Made by a program: the position numbers and the translations under genes | Shown: in pieces, positions 23,937 through 33,002 of the stretch | How the letters are laid out: the number at the start of each line of letters is the position of its first letter | Position numbering within the stretch: the stretch's first letter is position 1 | Assembly: GCA_947624685.1 (NCBI GenBank) | Contig: CANQLJ010000005.1 | Coordinates: 1 to 64,000, forward strand | Reading direction: 5' to 3' | DNA: 64,000 nt | Source: Candidatus Gastranaerophilales bacterium | Lineage (GTDB): Bacteria > Cyanobacteriota > Vampirovibrionia > Gastranaerophilales > Gastranaerophilaceae | The notes under the pieces: model-generated | Told to the model about the DNA's origin: nothing | Seen by the model: only the letters and a program-made list of their open reading frames with translations | Databases searched by the model: none

Positions 23937-25004
23937 ATGAAACTATTAAATTACGAATTTAAAAAGTCAAAATACCCGATTTTTAAGATATGTTTTTGGA
24001 TTTTAATCGCTTGCTCTATAATTGGGGTTTTATATATCCTAAAAACTAACGCATATTACTTTAATATTAAAGGTATAAGCCCCCTAAAACCCGTGAACCT
24101 TAATATAAAATTCACTCATAAAACGCAGGATAGGTTTTTTGTGTGTTTTGATGAATTTTGTTCAAACCCAAAATACACTTCCCAAACGGCAAACCTTGGG
24201 AATTTTAATTTTATTAAAAGTGCATCATATAATCCGGAAAATAAGGATTTTTTTAATACAAAAATAAAAAACCTCTATTTTGCAATTCCAAAAGACATTA
24301 ATAATCTTGAAAATAAAATAGAAAAATTTGATTTATTTATTGCAAATGATTATAGAGAGTATAAATTTAGCGAATTTAAAAATTTTGAAAAAAAAGATGT
24401 TTCAATAATTCTTGATGACACAAAAAAAGATGTTAATTACACTATCTGTAAATTTCCAAATACCTCTAATTATATAGGAATCAGAAAACATCTTTTGATT
24501 CTTGTTTTATCTTTGGTTTTTTATTTTAAAATCTTTTTGATGCCTTATTTGTGGCTGTTTGTCGCTATTTTAATTTATCTTTTTAATAAAGATGCTTTTA
24601 AAATTTCTTTTAAAAATAAAATAATTGTATTGTTTTCGCTTGTTTTTGGGTTTATCTTCGTTGAAGGGGGAGCGTATTTAATTTTAAAACATTATCAAAA
24701 TGATGCTTATAAAGAATTTATCAACAGGGATATAAAAAACTATTCAAATGATTATAAAATCTATGTTTTTGACGATAAAAAAGATTTAAAACTCTCAAAA
24801 GACGTCATTTTAAAAACGATTGACACAAAAAAAGATAAACCGATTATAAAAATAAATAAAAACGATTATATAAAAGACAACGAAAAAGCCTTGATATATC
24901 TTAATAGCGAGGTTTGTGACGTTAATATATTAACGATTAACAACCCCAAAAGCGAAATTTATAGGACAAATTATAATGATATTGTAAAAATAGTTTATGA
25001 ATAG
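23937..25004 (+). CDS. Uncharacterised multi-pass membrane protein
   Basis: 355 residues. One membrane segment near the N-terminus (FKICFWILIACSIIGVLYIL, about 17-36) precedes a roughly 140-residue polar domain containing two close cysteines (FVCFDEFCSNP). Three more segments follow (LLILVLSLVFYFKIFLMPYLWLFVAILIYLF; IIVLFSLVFGFIFVEGGAYLIL) and a charged C-terminal domain. I recognise no family. It is followed 41 bases later by a phosphoesterase gene on the same strand; a functional link is not evident. Confidence 0.6.
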   Translation: MKLLNYEFKKSKYPIFKICFWILIACSIIGVLYILKTNAYYFNIKGISPLKPVNLNIKFTHKTQDRFFVCFDEFCSNPKYTSQTANLGNFNFIKSASYNPENKDFFNTKIKNLYFAIPKDINNLENKIEKFDLFIANDYREYKFSEFKNFEKKDVSIILDDTKKDVNYTICKFPNTSNYIGIRKHLLILVLSLVFYFKIFLMPYLWLFVAILIYLFNKDAFKISFKNKIIVLFSLVFGFIFVEGGAYLILKHYQNDAYKEFINRDIKNYSNDYKIYVFDDKKDLKLSKDVILKTIDTKKDKPIIKINKNDYIKDNEKALIYLNSEVCDVNILTINNPKSEIYRTNYNDIVKIVYE

Positions 25005-25045
25005 TTTTTTAAAGAGATAAAAAAGGAAAAAAGGGAAAAAAGGAA

Positions 25046-25783
25046 ATGATTAAAATAGCAGTAATATCTGATATTCACGCAAATAAAGATGCGTTTTTAA
25101 ATGTATTAAATGACATTAATGAATTTAACCCCGATAAAATCTTTTGTTTGGGAGATTTAATATTAGCGGGGTATGACCCTAATTTTGTTGTTCAAAAAAT
25201 AATTGAACTTAAGGAAGAAATGAAAGAAAATTTTGAAATAATTCAAGGTAACACTGATAAAATGGTCGCTTATTGCGATGATGAATTGATTCAAAAGACA
25301 ATTGAAAGTTACCCCTGCATGGGCTATTCCCTTCAAGATGACGTTAAAATCACGGATAAAAAATATATTGATTTTGTAAAAAACCTTCCCGAAAATAAAT
25401 ATGTCGAGGTAAACGGTCTTAAAATCGAGCTTGTACACGGTTCACCAAGAAGACAAAATGAAAACATCTACCCTGATTTAACGGATAGTACAGTGAGTGA
25501 AATGGTTCAAGATAGTTTGGCAGAGCTAATTTTGTGCGGACACACTCATATCCCTTGCGGCTATAGCTTAAATTGCTCAAAGACCGTAATAAATGTGGGT
25601 TCCGTCGGTCGCTCAATGACAAAAGACAGAAACGCTGTCTATTTAAGACTAATGGTAGATGATGAGGGGAGTTTTTCAAGCGAACATAGGATAATAAAAT
25701 ATGATAATCAAAAAGTAATAAATCATATACTGTCAAGAGGCTTAAACCGAGGGGAAGATTTAGCTAAAATGTACATAGCATAA
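25046..25783 (+). CDS. Calcineurin-like metallophosphoesterase (YfcE/MJ0936-like)
   Basis: 245 residues with the two-metal phosphoesterase motifs in order: SDIHANKDAFLNVL (D-H), LGDLILAGYDP (GD), GNTDKM (GN-D), VHGSPR (H) and CGHTHIP (GH-H). Size and motif spacing fit the small YfcE-type group, which includes phosphodiesterases acting on cyclic nucleotides or bis-pNPP in vitro; the natural substrate cannot be told. AAAAAGGAAATG gives a tight ribosome site. Confidence 0.88.
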   Translation: MIKIAVISDIHANKDAFLNVLNDINEFNPDKIFCLGDLILAGYDPNFVVQKIIELKEEMKENFEIIQGNTDKMVAYCDDELIQKTIESYPCMGYSLQDDVKITDKKYIDFVKNLPENKYVEVNGLKIELVHGSPRRQNENIYPDLTDSTVSEMVQDSLAELILCGHTHIPCGYSLNCSKTVINVGSVGRSMTKDRNAVYLRLMVDDEGSFSSEHRIIKYDNQKVINHILSRGLNRGEDLAKMYIA

Positions 25784-25857
25784 AATTTATGATAAAATAA
25801 GGCAAAATAAAAATATATAATAAAATATAATAAAGTATAACAAAAAGGATTTTAATA

Positions 25858-27018
25858 ATGGCAAATTTACAAGATATGCACGAAAACGCAGCGATGCTTT
25901 ATGAAGAAAAAAAGCTCAAAGAAGCACTTTTAATCTATGAAGATATAATAAAAGCTAATCCCACCGATGAAGTTGCGCTCTCTTGCATTATGGATATATA
26001 TTTGGAGCTTGACGATAAATTCAACTATTACCTGTCTCGAGCAAACGTTAATATTTCTCAAGGCAAAATGGAATATGCTATTAACGACACTAAAAAAGCG
26101 CTTGAATTAGATATGGATAATATTGACGCTCGAAGAAAGCTTGCAAGATTATATAAAGTCGACAACAAAAACTTAAAAGCGATTGATGAATTTTTAAAAA
26201 TCGTTCACCAAAATGAAAATGATATGGATGCTTATTTTGAACTTGTCGATTTATATATGAAAGAAGGAAGCATCGAAAGCGCCATAACAATAGCGCAAAA
26301 GGCCAATGAAATCTTTAAGGATGAAGCAAGGGTTAAAAATATGCTCGCTCAATTATATTTCAAGGCAAATGATTTTGAAAATGCGCTAAAAGTTGTTGAA
26401 AATGACTTTTTGAGAGCAAAAATTCTTCTTCAAGATGAGCAAAACGAAAAAGCAAACGAAATTTTAAATAAATTTGACTATAACAATCTCAAAGATGAAA
26501 TCGAAAAAAGAAATTACCTTGTTTTAAAGGCGCAATATTTCTATAATGCAAATGAATTTGATAAATCTTTGGAAATGATTGAGCAATATTCAAAAGTCGC
26601 CCGTCCGGATGCTATTTCGTTTCAAATGAAGGCATTGAACTATGAAGGAAAAAATGACGACTTTAACGCTCATCTAAATTGGGGATTTTGTTATAAACTT
26701 CAAGAAAAATTTGACGATGCGCTCGTTGAATTCGAACATGCTTATCAAATTGACCCTAAAAACAAAAGCTGTTTAATTGAACTTGCCAATTTATATCAGA
26801 AAAATAAAGAACGATTTGTTGCGATGGAATATTGGCAAAAAGTCTATGAAATTGACCATGATGAACAGGCAAGGGAGATTTTGGCCGAATTTTACTATAG
26901 CGAAGGCAACTTTGAAATGGCTCAAAATTACGGTAAAACTATAGAATCTAAAGAAGCACAAAGCGAAGAATACACGGGGTTTTTAGATAAAATTATGGGA
27001 TTTTTTGCAAAAAAATAA
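25858..27018 (+). CDS. Tetratricopeptide repeat protein
   Basis: 386 residues, soluble, made of repeated 34-residue helix pairs. Clear TPR signatures include EEKKLKEALLIYEDIIKANP, GKMEYAINDTKKALELDM, NLKAIDEFLKIVHQNE, GSIESAITIAQKA and KFDDALVEFEHAYQIDPKN. There is no signal peptide or catalytic domain, so the role is probably protein-protein scaffolding in the cytoplasm. AAAAAGGA lies upstream. Confidence 0.85.
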   Translation: MANLQDMHENAAMLYEEKKLKEALLIYEDIIKANPTDEVALSCIMDIYLELDDKFNYYLSRANVNISQGKMEYAINDTKKALELDMDNIDARRKLARLYKVDNKNLKAIDEFLKIVHQNENDMDAYFELVDLYMKEGSIESAITIAQKANEIFKDEARVKNMLAQLYFKANDFENALKVVENDFLRAKILLQDEQNEKANEILNKFDYNNLKDEIEKRNYLVLKAQYFYNANEFDKSLEMIEQYSKVARPDAISFQMKALNYEGKNDDFNAHLNWGFCYKLQEKFDDALVEFEHAYQIDPKNKSCLIELANLYQKNKERFVAMEYWQKVYEIDHDEQAREILAEFYYSEGNFEMAQNYGKTIESKEAQSEEYTGFLDKIMGFFAKK

Positions 27019-27058
27019 ATAAAATAAAGTTTTTAAAAAAAAGACCGTATAAAAAAAT

Positions 27059-27193
27059 ATGGAAAAAAACGAAAATTTTAATAATAATCCCGAAATCCAA
27101 AAGAAAATTGATTATATGAGAAATATTGTTTTGGATGAAAAAAAATGCAAAGAAATAGCGCAAAAACTTTGCGCTTACATTTCTAAATCCTAA
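27059..27193 (+). CDS. Possible 44-residue ORF
   Basis: Too short for the ORF track: MEKNENFNNNPEIQKKIDYMRN... ending LCAYISKS. The codon pattern and composition resemble neighbouring genes, and it lies 40 bases after the TPR gene on the same strand. Two cysteines (KKCKEIAQKLC) are spaced eight apart. There is no clear ribosome site, so it may not be translated. Confidence 0.35.
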   Translation: MEKNENFNNNPEIQKKIDYMRNIVLDEKKCKEIAQKLCAYISKS

Positions 27194-27205
27194 TTTTCCC
27201 CCATT

Positions 27206-28141
27206 TTACATTTTGCTTAGAGCAACTGTAAGATTTTTTTGAACAACGTTTAATTCGTATGTATCCGTTTTATTGTTTTTGAAATATGCATATTCGCCGA
27301 TTGGAATACCTATATATTTCTTTTGATTCAAGTGTCTGTATTTTTTTGCAAACATAGCGCTTGACATAGATCTGTTTTTGAAATTAAAGCTTTGAATTTC
27401 AAAGTGGCTTTTTCGAACTTCGTTTAGTTTAATGTCGTCATTACAAAACGCGTCTGTTGTGATGCTCGGAATTAATTTGAGATTATTTTTGGCTTCGAGG
27501 TCTTTTTTGATTTTTGCCAAAGACTGCATTATTGTGTCATAAATTAAATCATATTTTGAAAAGTCGCTCGATGTAACGATTAATACGTCGCTTGTGGATA
27601 TTTTTGTTGAGCCTAAGTATTTAGTTTGATTTTTAAATGCATTTGAGATTTTATCAAACACCATTTTATTTAAAAACTGTCTGTTTTGAGCGCTCACGCC
27701 TGTGTTTGAGTCATAATCCAAAGACAGGCAAATTGAATAATTTTTTATGACGTCATATTGAACCATCTGTTCTTTCATGGTCAATTCATTCAATTTACGC
27801 ATTTCATCTTCTTCGATTAATCTTTGTATATTGAGAACAACTTGTTCAAACCTGTCTAATATGCAATTGAAAACGACCCAGGGAATTATTGAACAAAACA
27901 GGCAAAAACCCGTGTTTCGATATATGATTAAATCGTCAATATTGGGATAGAAAAAATGTGCAATCGGGTCAAATACTGCCCTTGCGCTATGCATTGCGGC
28001 TTCGTCCGATATTACGCCAAGCCAAAAAACAAGATACCAAAATCCCACAAAAATTGCGCTCAATACAAGAAAGTTCATAATCGTTCTTGAAGCACAAATC
28101 ATCTTCTTTGCCCTAAAGACATCAAAATTTTTATTTAACAT
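27206..28141 (-). CDS. Membrane protein with a cytoplasmic domain of unknown type
   Basis: 311 residues. The start is placed at 28141 (MLNKNFDVFRAKK) because GGAGAG lies six bases upstream; the ORF track adds 14 codons. Two membrane segments (IMNFLVLSAIFVGFWYLVFWLGV; FCLFCSIIPWVVFNCI) precede a cytoplasmic region starting with a charged helix (LIEEDEMRKLNELTMKEQ). That region, about 140-300, alternates strands and helices (YSICLSLDYDSNTG ... TSDVLIVTSSDFSKYDLIYDTI) in a way reminiscent of nucleotidyl-cyclase or GGDEF-like folds, but the catalytic motifs are absent. Confidence 0.6.
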   Translation of the reverse strand: MLNKNFDVFRAKKMICASRTIMNFLVLSAIFVGFWYLVFWLGVISDEAAMHSARAVFDPIAHFFYPNIDDLIIYRNTGFCLFCSIIPWVVFNCILDRFEQVVLNIQRLIEEDEMRKLNELTMKEQMVQYDVIKNYSICLSLDYDSNTGVSAQNRQFLNKMVFDKISNAFKNQTKYLGSTKISTSDVLIVTSSDFSKYDLIYDTIMQSLAKIKKDLEAKNNLKLIPSITTDAFCNDDIKLNEVRKSHFEIQSFNFKNRSMSSAMFAKKYRHLNQKKYIGIPIGEYAYFKNNKTDTYELNVVQKNLTVALSKM

Positions 28142-28234
28142 ATTTTCTCTCCTCGATACATTAATAAAAACTTTTTTTGTCAAAAAATTGCCCGATTATG
28201 AAAATTTTTTTAACAAAAGTTTAAATTAAATTTT

Positions 28235-28280
28235 AAAAAAGCTTCGAATTCTTTTTATGGTTTGAATCCGGAGCTTTTTT
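28235..28280 (-). terminator. Intrinsic terminator after the phosphoglucomutase-family gene
   Basis: AAAAAAGCTTCGAATTC (28235-28251) pairs with GAATCCGGAGCTTTTTT (28264-28280), 17 bp with two wobbles. It has a T-run on both strands, so it can work in either direction, but both flanking genes read leftward and it serves the one at 28312. Confidence 0.88.
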
Positions 28281-28311
28281 AATTTTTATTTTATTGTTAC
28301 AATTTATTTTT

Positions 28312-30003
28312 TTAAATTGTACAAATATCATCCATCAAATTTTTCAATTCTTGAAGATTATTATCCGCCACATCAGCATCATCTGCGTATGTTTCGATGT
28401 ATGTTTTAACCAAAGGTTCGGTTCCGGATTTTCGAACCAAGACCGATGAACCGTCTGTGAAATAGAGCTTGATGCCATCTCCGCCTTTTCTATATCTTTC
28501 CATTGAGTCGAGATTATCTTGAGTTTTCTTAACATCAATATCAAAAGACCCAAAGGCACAGTCGCCTTGTTTTGCGTCTTCAAAAATATCTTTCATCTCT
28601 TGAATGATTCTTTCTTTATCGGCGTCATTATTCAATTTTTTGCTGATTACTTCCGCTCTGAACTCGGTGCCGAGGCTTTGTTTAACGTCTTTTAGGATTT
28701 TACCTATGGGTTTCTTTTCGCTTGCCATTAAATCAAGCATCAAAAGAAGAACGATTATTCCGTCTTTTTCCGGGATGTGTCCGCCGATTGTAAGGCCTCC
28801 GGATTCTTCTCCGGCAACTAAAATATCGCCTCCCATATTTCTCAAGTTTTTAATATCTTCCGCGATATATTTGAATCCGACGGGAGTTTGAACTATATCT
28901 AAGTCTGCTTGTTTTGCAAATAAATCTAATTGCGATGAAGTCGCTTGGCTTCTTATTATATCACCGCCCAAGCCTTTATTTTTGTTTAAATGATATGCGG
29001 TTAATAGTATTACGTCATTTGGAGTGATGAAATTGCCGTTTTCATCAATTACCCCAAACCTATCGGCATCGCCGTCGTTAGAAAGACCTATTCGCATTCT
29101 GTTTTGGTCATTTTTTACGGCGTCTTTAAGTTCTTGAAGATTTGTGCTTGTTGGATTTGGGCCTGTTTTTTTGCCTGAATAGACGTGAGAATAAGGAATT
29201 TCATAATCTCTTAAGATTTTTTCAAATGTCGAAGCGCCCGTACCTTTTAAATCATCGTAATATATTTTAATGTCGGCGTCTTGAATATTATCAAAATCAA
29301 TTAAATCCAAGTTTTCGATTTTTTCTTTATATGATTCATAAGGTCTTACATGGGCTATTTGGCCTTTGTTTTCGGGAGTTTTTAACAGATAATAGCCTTT
29401 TTTAGCGGCTTTTACTACTTCATTCGCCACTTGTTTTGTGACCTCGGGCGGTGCAATAGCTCCGTCACTTGTAACAAGGTTATATCCCCCGTCTTCCCAA
29501 GGATTGTGAGAAGCGGTTAATAATATTGCAATGTCGGGGTCTCTTTGTTGAGTGTATAAAGCTAAAACGGGAGTTGGTACGGGGTCTGTAATATATTCTA
29601 CATCAACGCCAATGCCGGACAATATCCCTTTAATTAAAGGCAAAGATTCTCTTGAAGCGACTCTTGTATCTCCGCCAATTACGACTCTTGGTATTGTTCC
29701 TCTTTCGCTTGCTTTATTTTTGGCATAATTTCCGACGCCAACCGTTAATAATTCAACAATATCTTTATTAAATAAATCGCTTCCGTATGTCGCTCTGTGG
29801 CCTGATGTGGAAGTGGAGAGGCTGTTTGCAACAATTTCTGCCGTTTTTTCGTCGACATTTATTTCCCTCACACCTCTTGCGCTAAATGATACGGAATCTT
29901 TAATCGGTGCAAAAGCAACATTTGGCGTGTAATTTACTTTCGTGTCATTTTTTAACATCGATGGCTTTGAAAGATTCAAAACGCTCTGAAAGTTAATTTT
30001 CAT
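28312..30003 (-). CDS. Phosphoglucomutase/phosphomannomutase family enzyme with an extra N-terminal segment
   Basis: 563 residues from the ATG at 30003 (GAGGGAGAAC just upstream; the ORF-track start adds 29 codons). Alpha-D-phosphohexomutase motifs are present in order: GGDTRVASRES, TASHNPWEDGGYN with the phosphoserine, DGDADRFG metal loop, EESGGLTIGGHIPEKDG sugar loop and RKSGTEP phosphate loop. It interconverts hexose 1- and 6-phosphates; the precise sugar cannot be read from the sequence. The first 45 residues (MKINFQSVLNLSKPSML ... APIKDSVSFSARG) lie outside the enzyme fold, carry the DSVSF motif also found in the RelA-like protein, and look like a lineage-specific tag. Confidence 0.9.
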   Translation of the reverse strand: MKINFQSVLNLSKPSMLKNDTKVNYTPNVAFAPIKDSVSFSARGVREINVDEKTAEIVANSLSTSTSGHRATYGSDLFNKDIVELLTVGVGNYAKNKASERGTIPRVVIGGDTRVASRESLPLIKGILSGIGVDVEYITDPVPTPVLALYTQQRDPDIAILLTASHNPWEDGGYNLVTSDGAIAPPEVTKQVANEVVKAAKKGYYLLKTPENKGQIAHVRPYESYKEKIENLDLIDFDNIQDADIKIYYDDLKGTGASTFEKILRDYEIPYSHVYSGKKTGPNPTSTNLQELKDAVKNDQNRMRIGLSNDGDADRFGVIDENGNFITPNDVILLTAYHLNKNKGLGGDIIRSQATSSQLDLFAKQADLDIVQTPVGFKYIAEDIKNLRNMGGDILVAGEESGGLTIGGHIPEKDGIIVLLLMLDLMASEKKPIGKILKDVKQSLGTEFRAEVISKKLNNDADKERIIQEMKDIFEDAKQGDCAFGSFDIDVKKTQDNLDSMERYRKGGDGIKLYFTDGSSVLVRKSGTEPLVKTYIETYADDADVADNNLQELKNLMDDICTI

Positions 30004-30095
30004 AAGTTCTCCCTCTTTTGTTATCCTAACAACTTTAAAATTATAAGCATTATTAATATAATCACAAAAAAACTTAATAACCAAGCGCAATTTTT

Positions 30096-30123
30096 TTGTA
30101 TTTACAAAATTTAATAATATAAT
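30096..30123 (+). promoter_or_regulatory. Promoter of rarA, predicted leaderless
   Basis: TTGTAT (30096-30101), 16 bases, TATAAT (30118-30123). The predicted start coincides with the A of the ATG at 30130. No ribosome site is present. Confidence 0.55.
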
Positions 30124-30129
30124 ATTGGT

Positions 30130-31347
30130 ATGGACTTATTTGAACAGTTGGAAAATTCTAATAAACAAGTGCCCTTAGCTCAAATCATGCGGCCCAAGAC
30201 TTTGGAAGAATATTTCGGGCAATATGATGTGATGAGAGAAAATTCGCCGTTTTTAAGGCTTTTAAAATCCAAAAGACTTTTTTCTTTTATACTTTGGGGG
30301 CCTCCGGGGTGCGGAAAAACGACGCTCGCCAGACTTGTTGCAAAATATCATAGCGCTTCTTTTGTGGAGCTTTCGGCGGTTAATTCGGGCGTAAAAGAAA
30401 TTAAAGAAACGGTTTTATTCGCTAAAGAACAATTAAGGCAAGGAATTAAGACAATTGTTTTTATCGATGAAATCCACAGGTTCTCTAAGACGCAGCAGGA
30501 TGCGCTTTTGCCGCATGTTGAAGAAGGATTGTTTTATTTTATGGGCTCAACCACCGAAAATCCTTCCTTCCACGCAATCCCGGCACTCATTTCAAGAGCA
30601 CAGGTTATTGTCTTAAAAGCGCTTGATTATGAAGCATTGAAAAAAATCGCCTTAAGGGGCTTAGAATATCTAAATAAAAACTATTCAAATAAAACGCTGG
30701 ACGACGATGCTCTTGGAGCAATAATTGAGCTATCAAGAGGGGATGCGAGATTTTGTTTAAATGCGATAGAAAACTCTTATTTCGCATCATCCGATAGAAT
30801 TACAAAAGAAACGGTCGAAAATCTGTTACAAAAAAATTCAATAAGATATTCTATAGATTTGCACTATGACTACGCTAGCGCCTATCAAAAGAGTTTAAGA
30901 GGAAGTGACGCCAACGCTGCAATATATTATCTTGCAAAAATGCTTGTTTCGGGAGAAGATCCAAGATTCATCGCAAGAAGGTTAATCGTTTGCGCCTCAG
31001 AAGACGTCGGAAACGCTGATTTTAGAGCGATTCTTGTAGCGGAAGCGGCACTAAGGGCAGTTGAACACCTTGGCATGCCGGAGGCTCGAATCCCGCTGGC
31101 ACAGGCGACGGAATTTGTTGCGCGTGCTAAAAAATCAAACAGAGCGATAATGGCAATTGATAACGCTATGAAAGATATTCAAAACGGGCTTGACTATCTT
31201 CCTCCGAAGCATCTTCGCGATGCTCACTATAAAGATGCAAAAAAATACGGCTTTGGGGTTGATTATGTCTACACCCATGATAACCCCGATTATATCCAGC
31301 AGTTTATGCCCGATGAGATAAAAGATAAAAAATATTTTGATTTTTAG
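30130..31347 (+). CDS. rarA: Replication-associated recombination protein A
   Basis: 405 residues, AAA+ ATPase of the MgsA/RarA/WRNIP1 family, acting at stalled replication forks. QIMRPKTLEEYFGQ opens the protein, followed by Walker A GPPGCGKTTLARL (about 58-70), Walker B VFIDEIHRFSKTQQDALLPHVE, sensor 1 GSTTENPSFHAIPALISRAQ, and the C-terminal MgsA part with SGEDPRFIARRLIVCASEDVGNAD and LPPKHLRDAHYK. All are typical. The promoter geometry suggests a leaderless mRNA. Confidence 0.94.
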   Translation: MDLFEQLENSNKQVPLAQIMRPKTLEEYFGQYDVMRENSPFLRLLKSKRLFSFILWGPPGCGKTTLARLVAKYHSASFVELSAVNSGVKEIKETVLFAKEQLRQGIKTIVFIDEIHRFSKTQQDALLPHVEEGLFYFMGSTTENPSFHAIPALISRAQVIVLKALDYEALKKIALRGLEYLNKNYSNKTLDDDALGAIIELSRGDARFCLNAIENSYFASSDRITKETVENLLQKNSIRYSIDLHYDYASAYQKSLRGSDANAAIYYLAKMLVSGEDPRFIARRLIVCASEDVGNADFRAILVAEAALRAVEHLGMPEARIPLAQATEFVARAKKSNRAIMAIDNAMKDIQNGLDYLPPKHLRDAHYKDAKKYGFGVDYVYTHDNPDYIQQFMPDEIKDKKYFDF

Positions 31348-31483
31348 GATGTTTTGGTTTATTATATGTTTATAGAGTGTTGTTAAATGTAAATTTTTGT
31401 TAATAAAATGAATCAAGTTTAGCAACAAAAATTATGTTTGTATTTTATACAAGTGTGTTGACTTCATCTAGGAGACAAAAGAT

Positions 31484-32248
31484 ATGCAAATAGGCGCTAT
31501 TAACTTAAATAAACCCCAAAATTTCAAAGGTTATGATGAACCTAAAAAAGTCTTTGAAGATTGCGAATATAAAGACATTACGGATGAACCGAAAGCAGAC
31601 ACCTTCGAATCATCATTTGATGAAGAAGATGAAGCAAGCTTGGCAGGGTTCATTGACGATGTTACAAAAGCAAGAAATAACGTTAATCCGCTAACTTGCT
31701 TGGTTGGTATATTAGCCGGCTATGCGACATTAAGAAGCGCAAGCAAGATGGTCGGATATATGAGAGGTTTTGCCGCAACCGGAGCTCAAGAAGCAACAAA
31801 AGGCATAGTTAAGCTCACTTCAAAAGCATTCAAGTCAATCGACACAACAAAAGCAGACGGAAAAATCGATAAATTCTTTTCAAAATTCAATAATAGCGCA
31901 CAAAATCCTATCGATATAAATAACGAAAAAGCAACTCAAAAAGCTAAAACAATTATTACATCAATCTTTGGCGAACAAAGCAAAAAAGACAAATTAAACA
32001 ACATCGCAAGAACAAAAGGCGACAAGTTTGTTGACGCTCTTAACGGACAAGGCATTTACCTAAACGGCAGAAGCTTGTTTGATAACGCTGTTGCATTAGG
32101 TGCCGCTTATTATATCGCAGACAGCGCTTCCGATGTTACCGAAGGCGCATTAGACGGAAGAAAAATCGAAAAAAGCGCGATTAAAAACCTCGGAAATCTA
32201 AAAACCTTCAACAAAATATTTACCGAAGTATTGGAAGCCGTTGACTAA
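31484..32248 (+). CDS. Lineage-specific protein with N-terminal NFKG motif
   Basis: 254 residues starting MQIGAINLNKPQNFKGYDEP. The short N-terminal NFKG segment is followed by an acidic stretch and a weakly apolar region (PLTCLVGILAGYATLRSASKMVGYM, about 71-95) that may be membrane-associated. The rest is Lys/Ala-rich and helical, with a second mildly apolar stretch (FDNAVALGAAYYIADSAS). AGGAG lies upstream. The next gene is 15 bases on and also encodes a small membrane protein, so they form a pair. No function recognised. Confidence 0.65.
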   Translation: MQIGAINLNKPQNFKGYDEPKKVFEDCEYKDITDEPKADTFESSFDEEDEASLAGFIDDVTKARNNVNPLTCLVGILAGYATLRSASKMVGYMRGFAATGAQEATKGIVKLTSKAFKSIDTTKADGKIDKFFSKFNNSAQNPIDINNEKATQKAKTIITSIFGEQSKKDKLNNIARTKGDKFVDALNGQGIYLNGRSLFDNAVALGAAYYIADSASDVTEGALDGRKIEKSAIKNLGNLKTFNKIFTEVLEAVD

Positions 32249-32263
32249 TAAAAGGTGATGAAT

Positions 32264-32539
32264 ATGGGTATTGATTCAATACAAAATGTCAAAAACGGTG
32301 TTATAAAAGGGCTTAATCGAATCGGAGCCCGCAGCCAAAGCGCGTATTACTCAATATTCAAACATGACAAAACAAAATACGATGAATTTTTAAAAAGCGG
32401 CTGGGATTATAAAGTATGTTCTCATACTTATGTCGGCGCGGGTATTGTCCTTGGGGCAATTGTGCTTGCAGCATCCGCAATTAAAAGTATCGTAAATAAA
32501 ACAAAAGAAATTGAACATCGAAAAATCAATTATATCTAG
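32264..32539 (+). CDS. Small C-terminally anchored membrane protein
   Basis: 91 residues from the ATG at 32264, chosen because AAAGGTG lies six bases upstream (the ORF track starts at a GTG inside that site). A polar N-terminal half (KNGVIKGLNRIGARSQ) is followed by one Gly/Ala-rich membrane segment (YVGAGIVLGAIVLAASAIKSIV, about 60-81) and a basic tail. Second gene of the pair with the NFKG protein. A similar small Ala/Gly membrane protein is encoded at 44197. Confidence 0.6.
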   Translation: MGIDSIQNVKNGVIKGLNRIGARSQSAYYSIFKHDKTKYDEFLKSGWDYKVCSHTYVGAGIVLGAIVLAASAIKSIVNKTKEIEHRKINYI

Positions 32540-33000
32540 TTAAAAATCCTTTTTGGCGCGAAAGCCCGGTTAAAAGCCATTAATAAAAATCCTTTAGCCT
32601 TTTGCCAAAAGCCAAAAATCCTTTAAAATTAATTCTACAGCTGAAAAAGGGCCAAAGAAGGTTTACAAAGGGGCCAAAAATCCTTTAACCTTGCTCAAAC
32701 ACCCTTAAAAATCTTAAACACCTTTAAAATCCTTTAAACAACCTTGAATATCTTTGAATATCTTTTAAACACCTTTAAATGCCTTTAAAATCCTTTAAAA
32801 ATATAATTCTACAGCCAAAGAAGGCAGAGGAAGGTCAGCAAAAAAGGGTCAAGAAAGTTAAAAAAGGAGGCCAAGGAAGGCTAAACAAGAAGTCCAAAGA
32901 AGAAGGCCAAAGAAGAAGGCTAAAGAAGAAGGCCAAAGAAGGCTAAAAAGCTTAAAAAAAATCCAAAAAAAGTTAAAGAAAAGAAAAGTAATAGAAATAA
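32540..33000. repeat. Non-coding tract of CCTTTAAA-type then AAGAAGG-type repeats
   Basis: The first half carries at least six copies of AATCCTTTAAA or close variants (32588-32800). The second half (about 32815-33000) is nearly all purine, with AAAGAAGG units. The two halves are roughly complementary in composition. An 11-base AATTCTACAGC occurs twice (32631, 32805), each time at the switch from pyrimidine to purine repeats, suggesting a duplicated module. All frames contain stops, so it is not a gene. Confidence 0.6.
32894..32942 (+). repeat. 13-bp tandem repeat CCAAAGAAGAAGG
   Basis: Three full units (32894, 32907 exact; 32920 with one change) and one 10-base partial unit. It is the regular core of the purine-rich half of the surrounding tract. 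Confidence 0.85.
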
Positions 33001-33002
33001 AC

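Noticed and set aside
32815-33000. Lys/Glu-rich reading frame in the purine tract
   Set aside because: Interrupted by stops in every frame and made of simple repeats.
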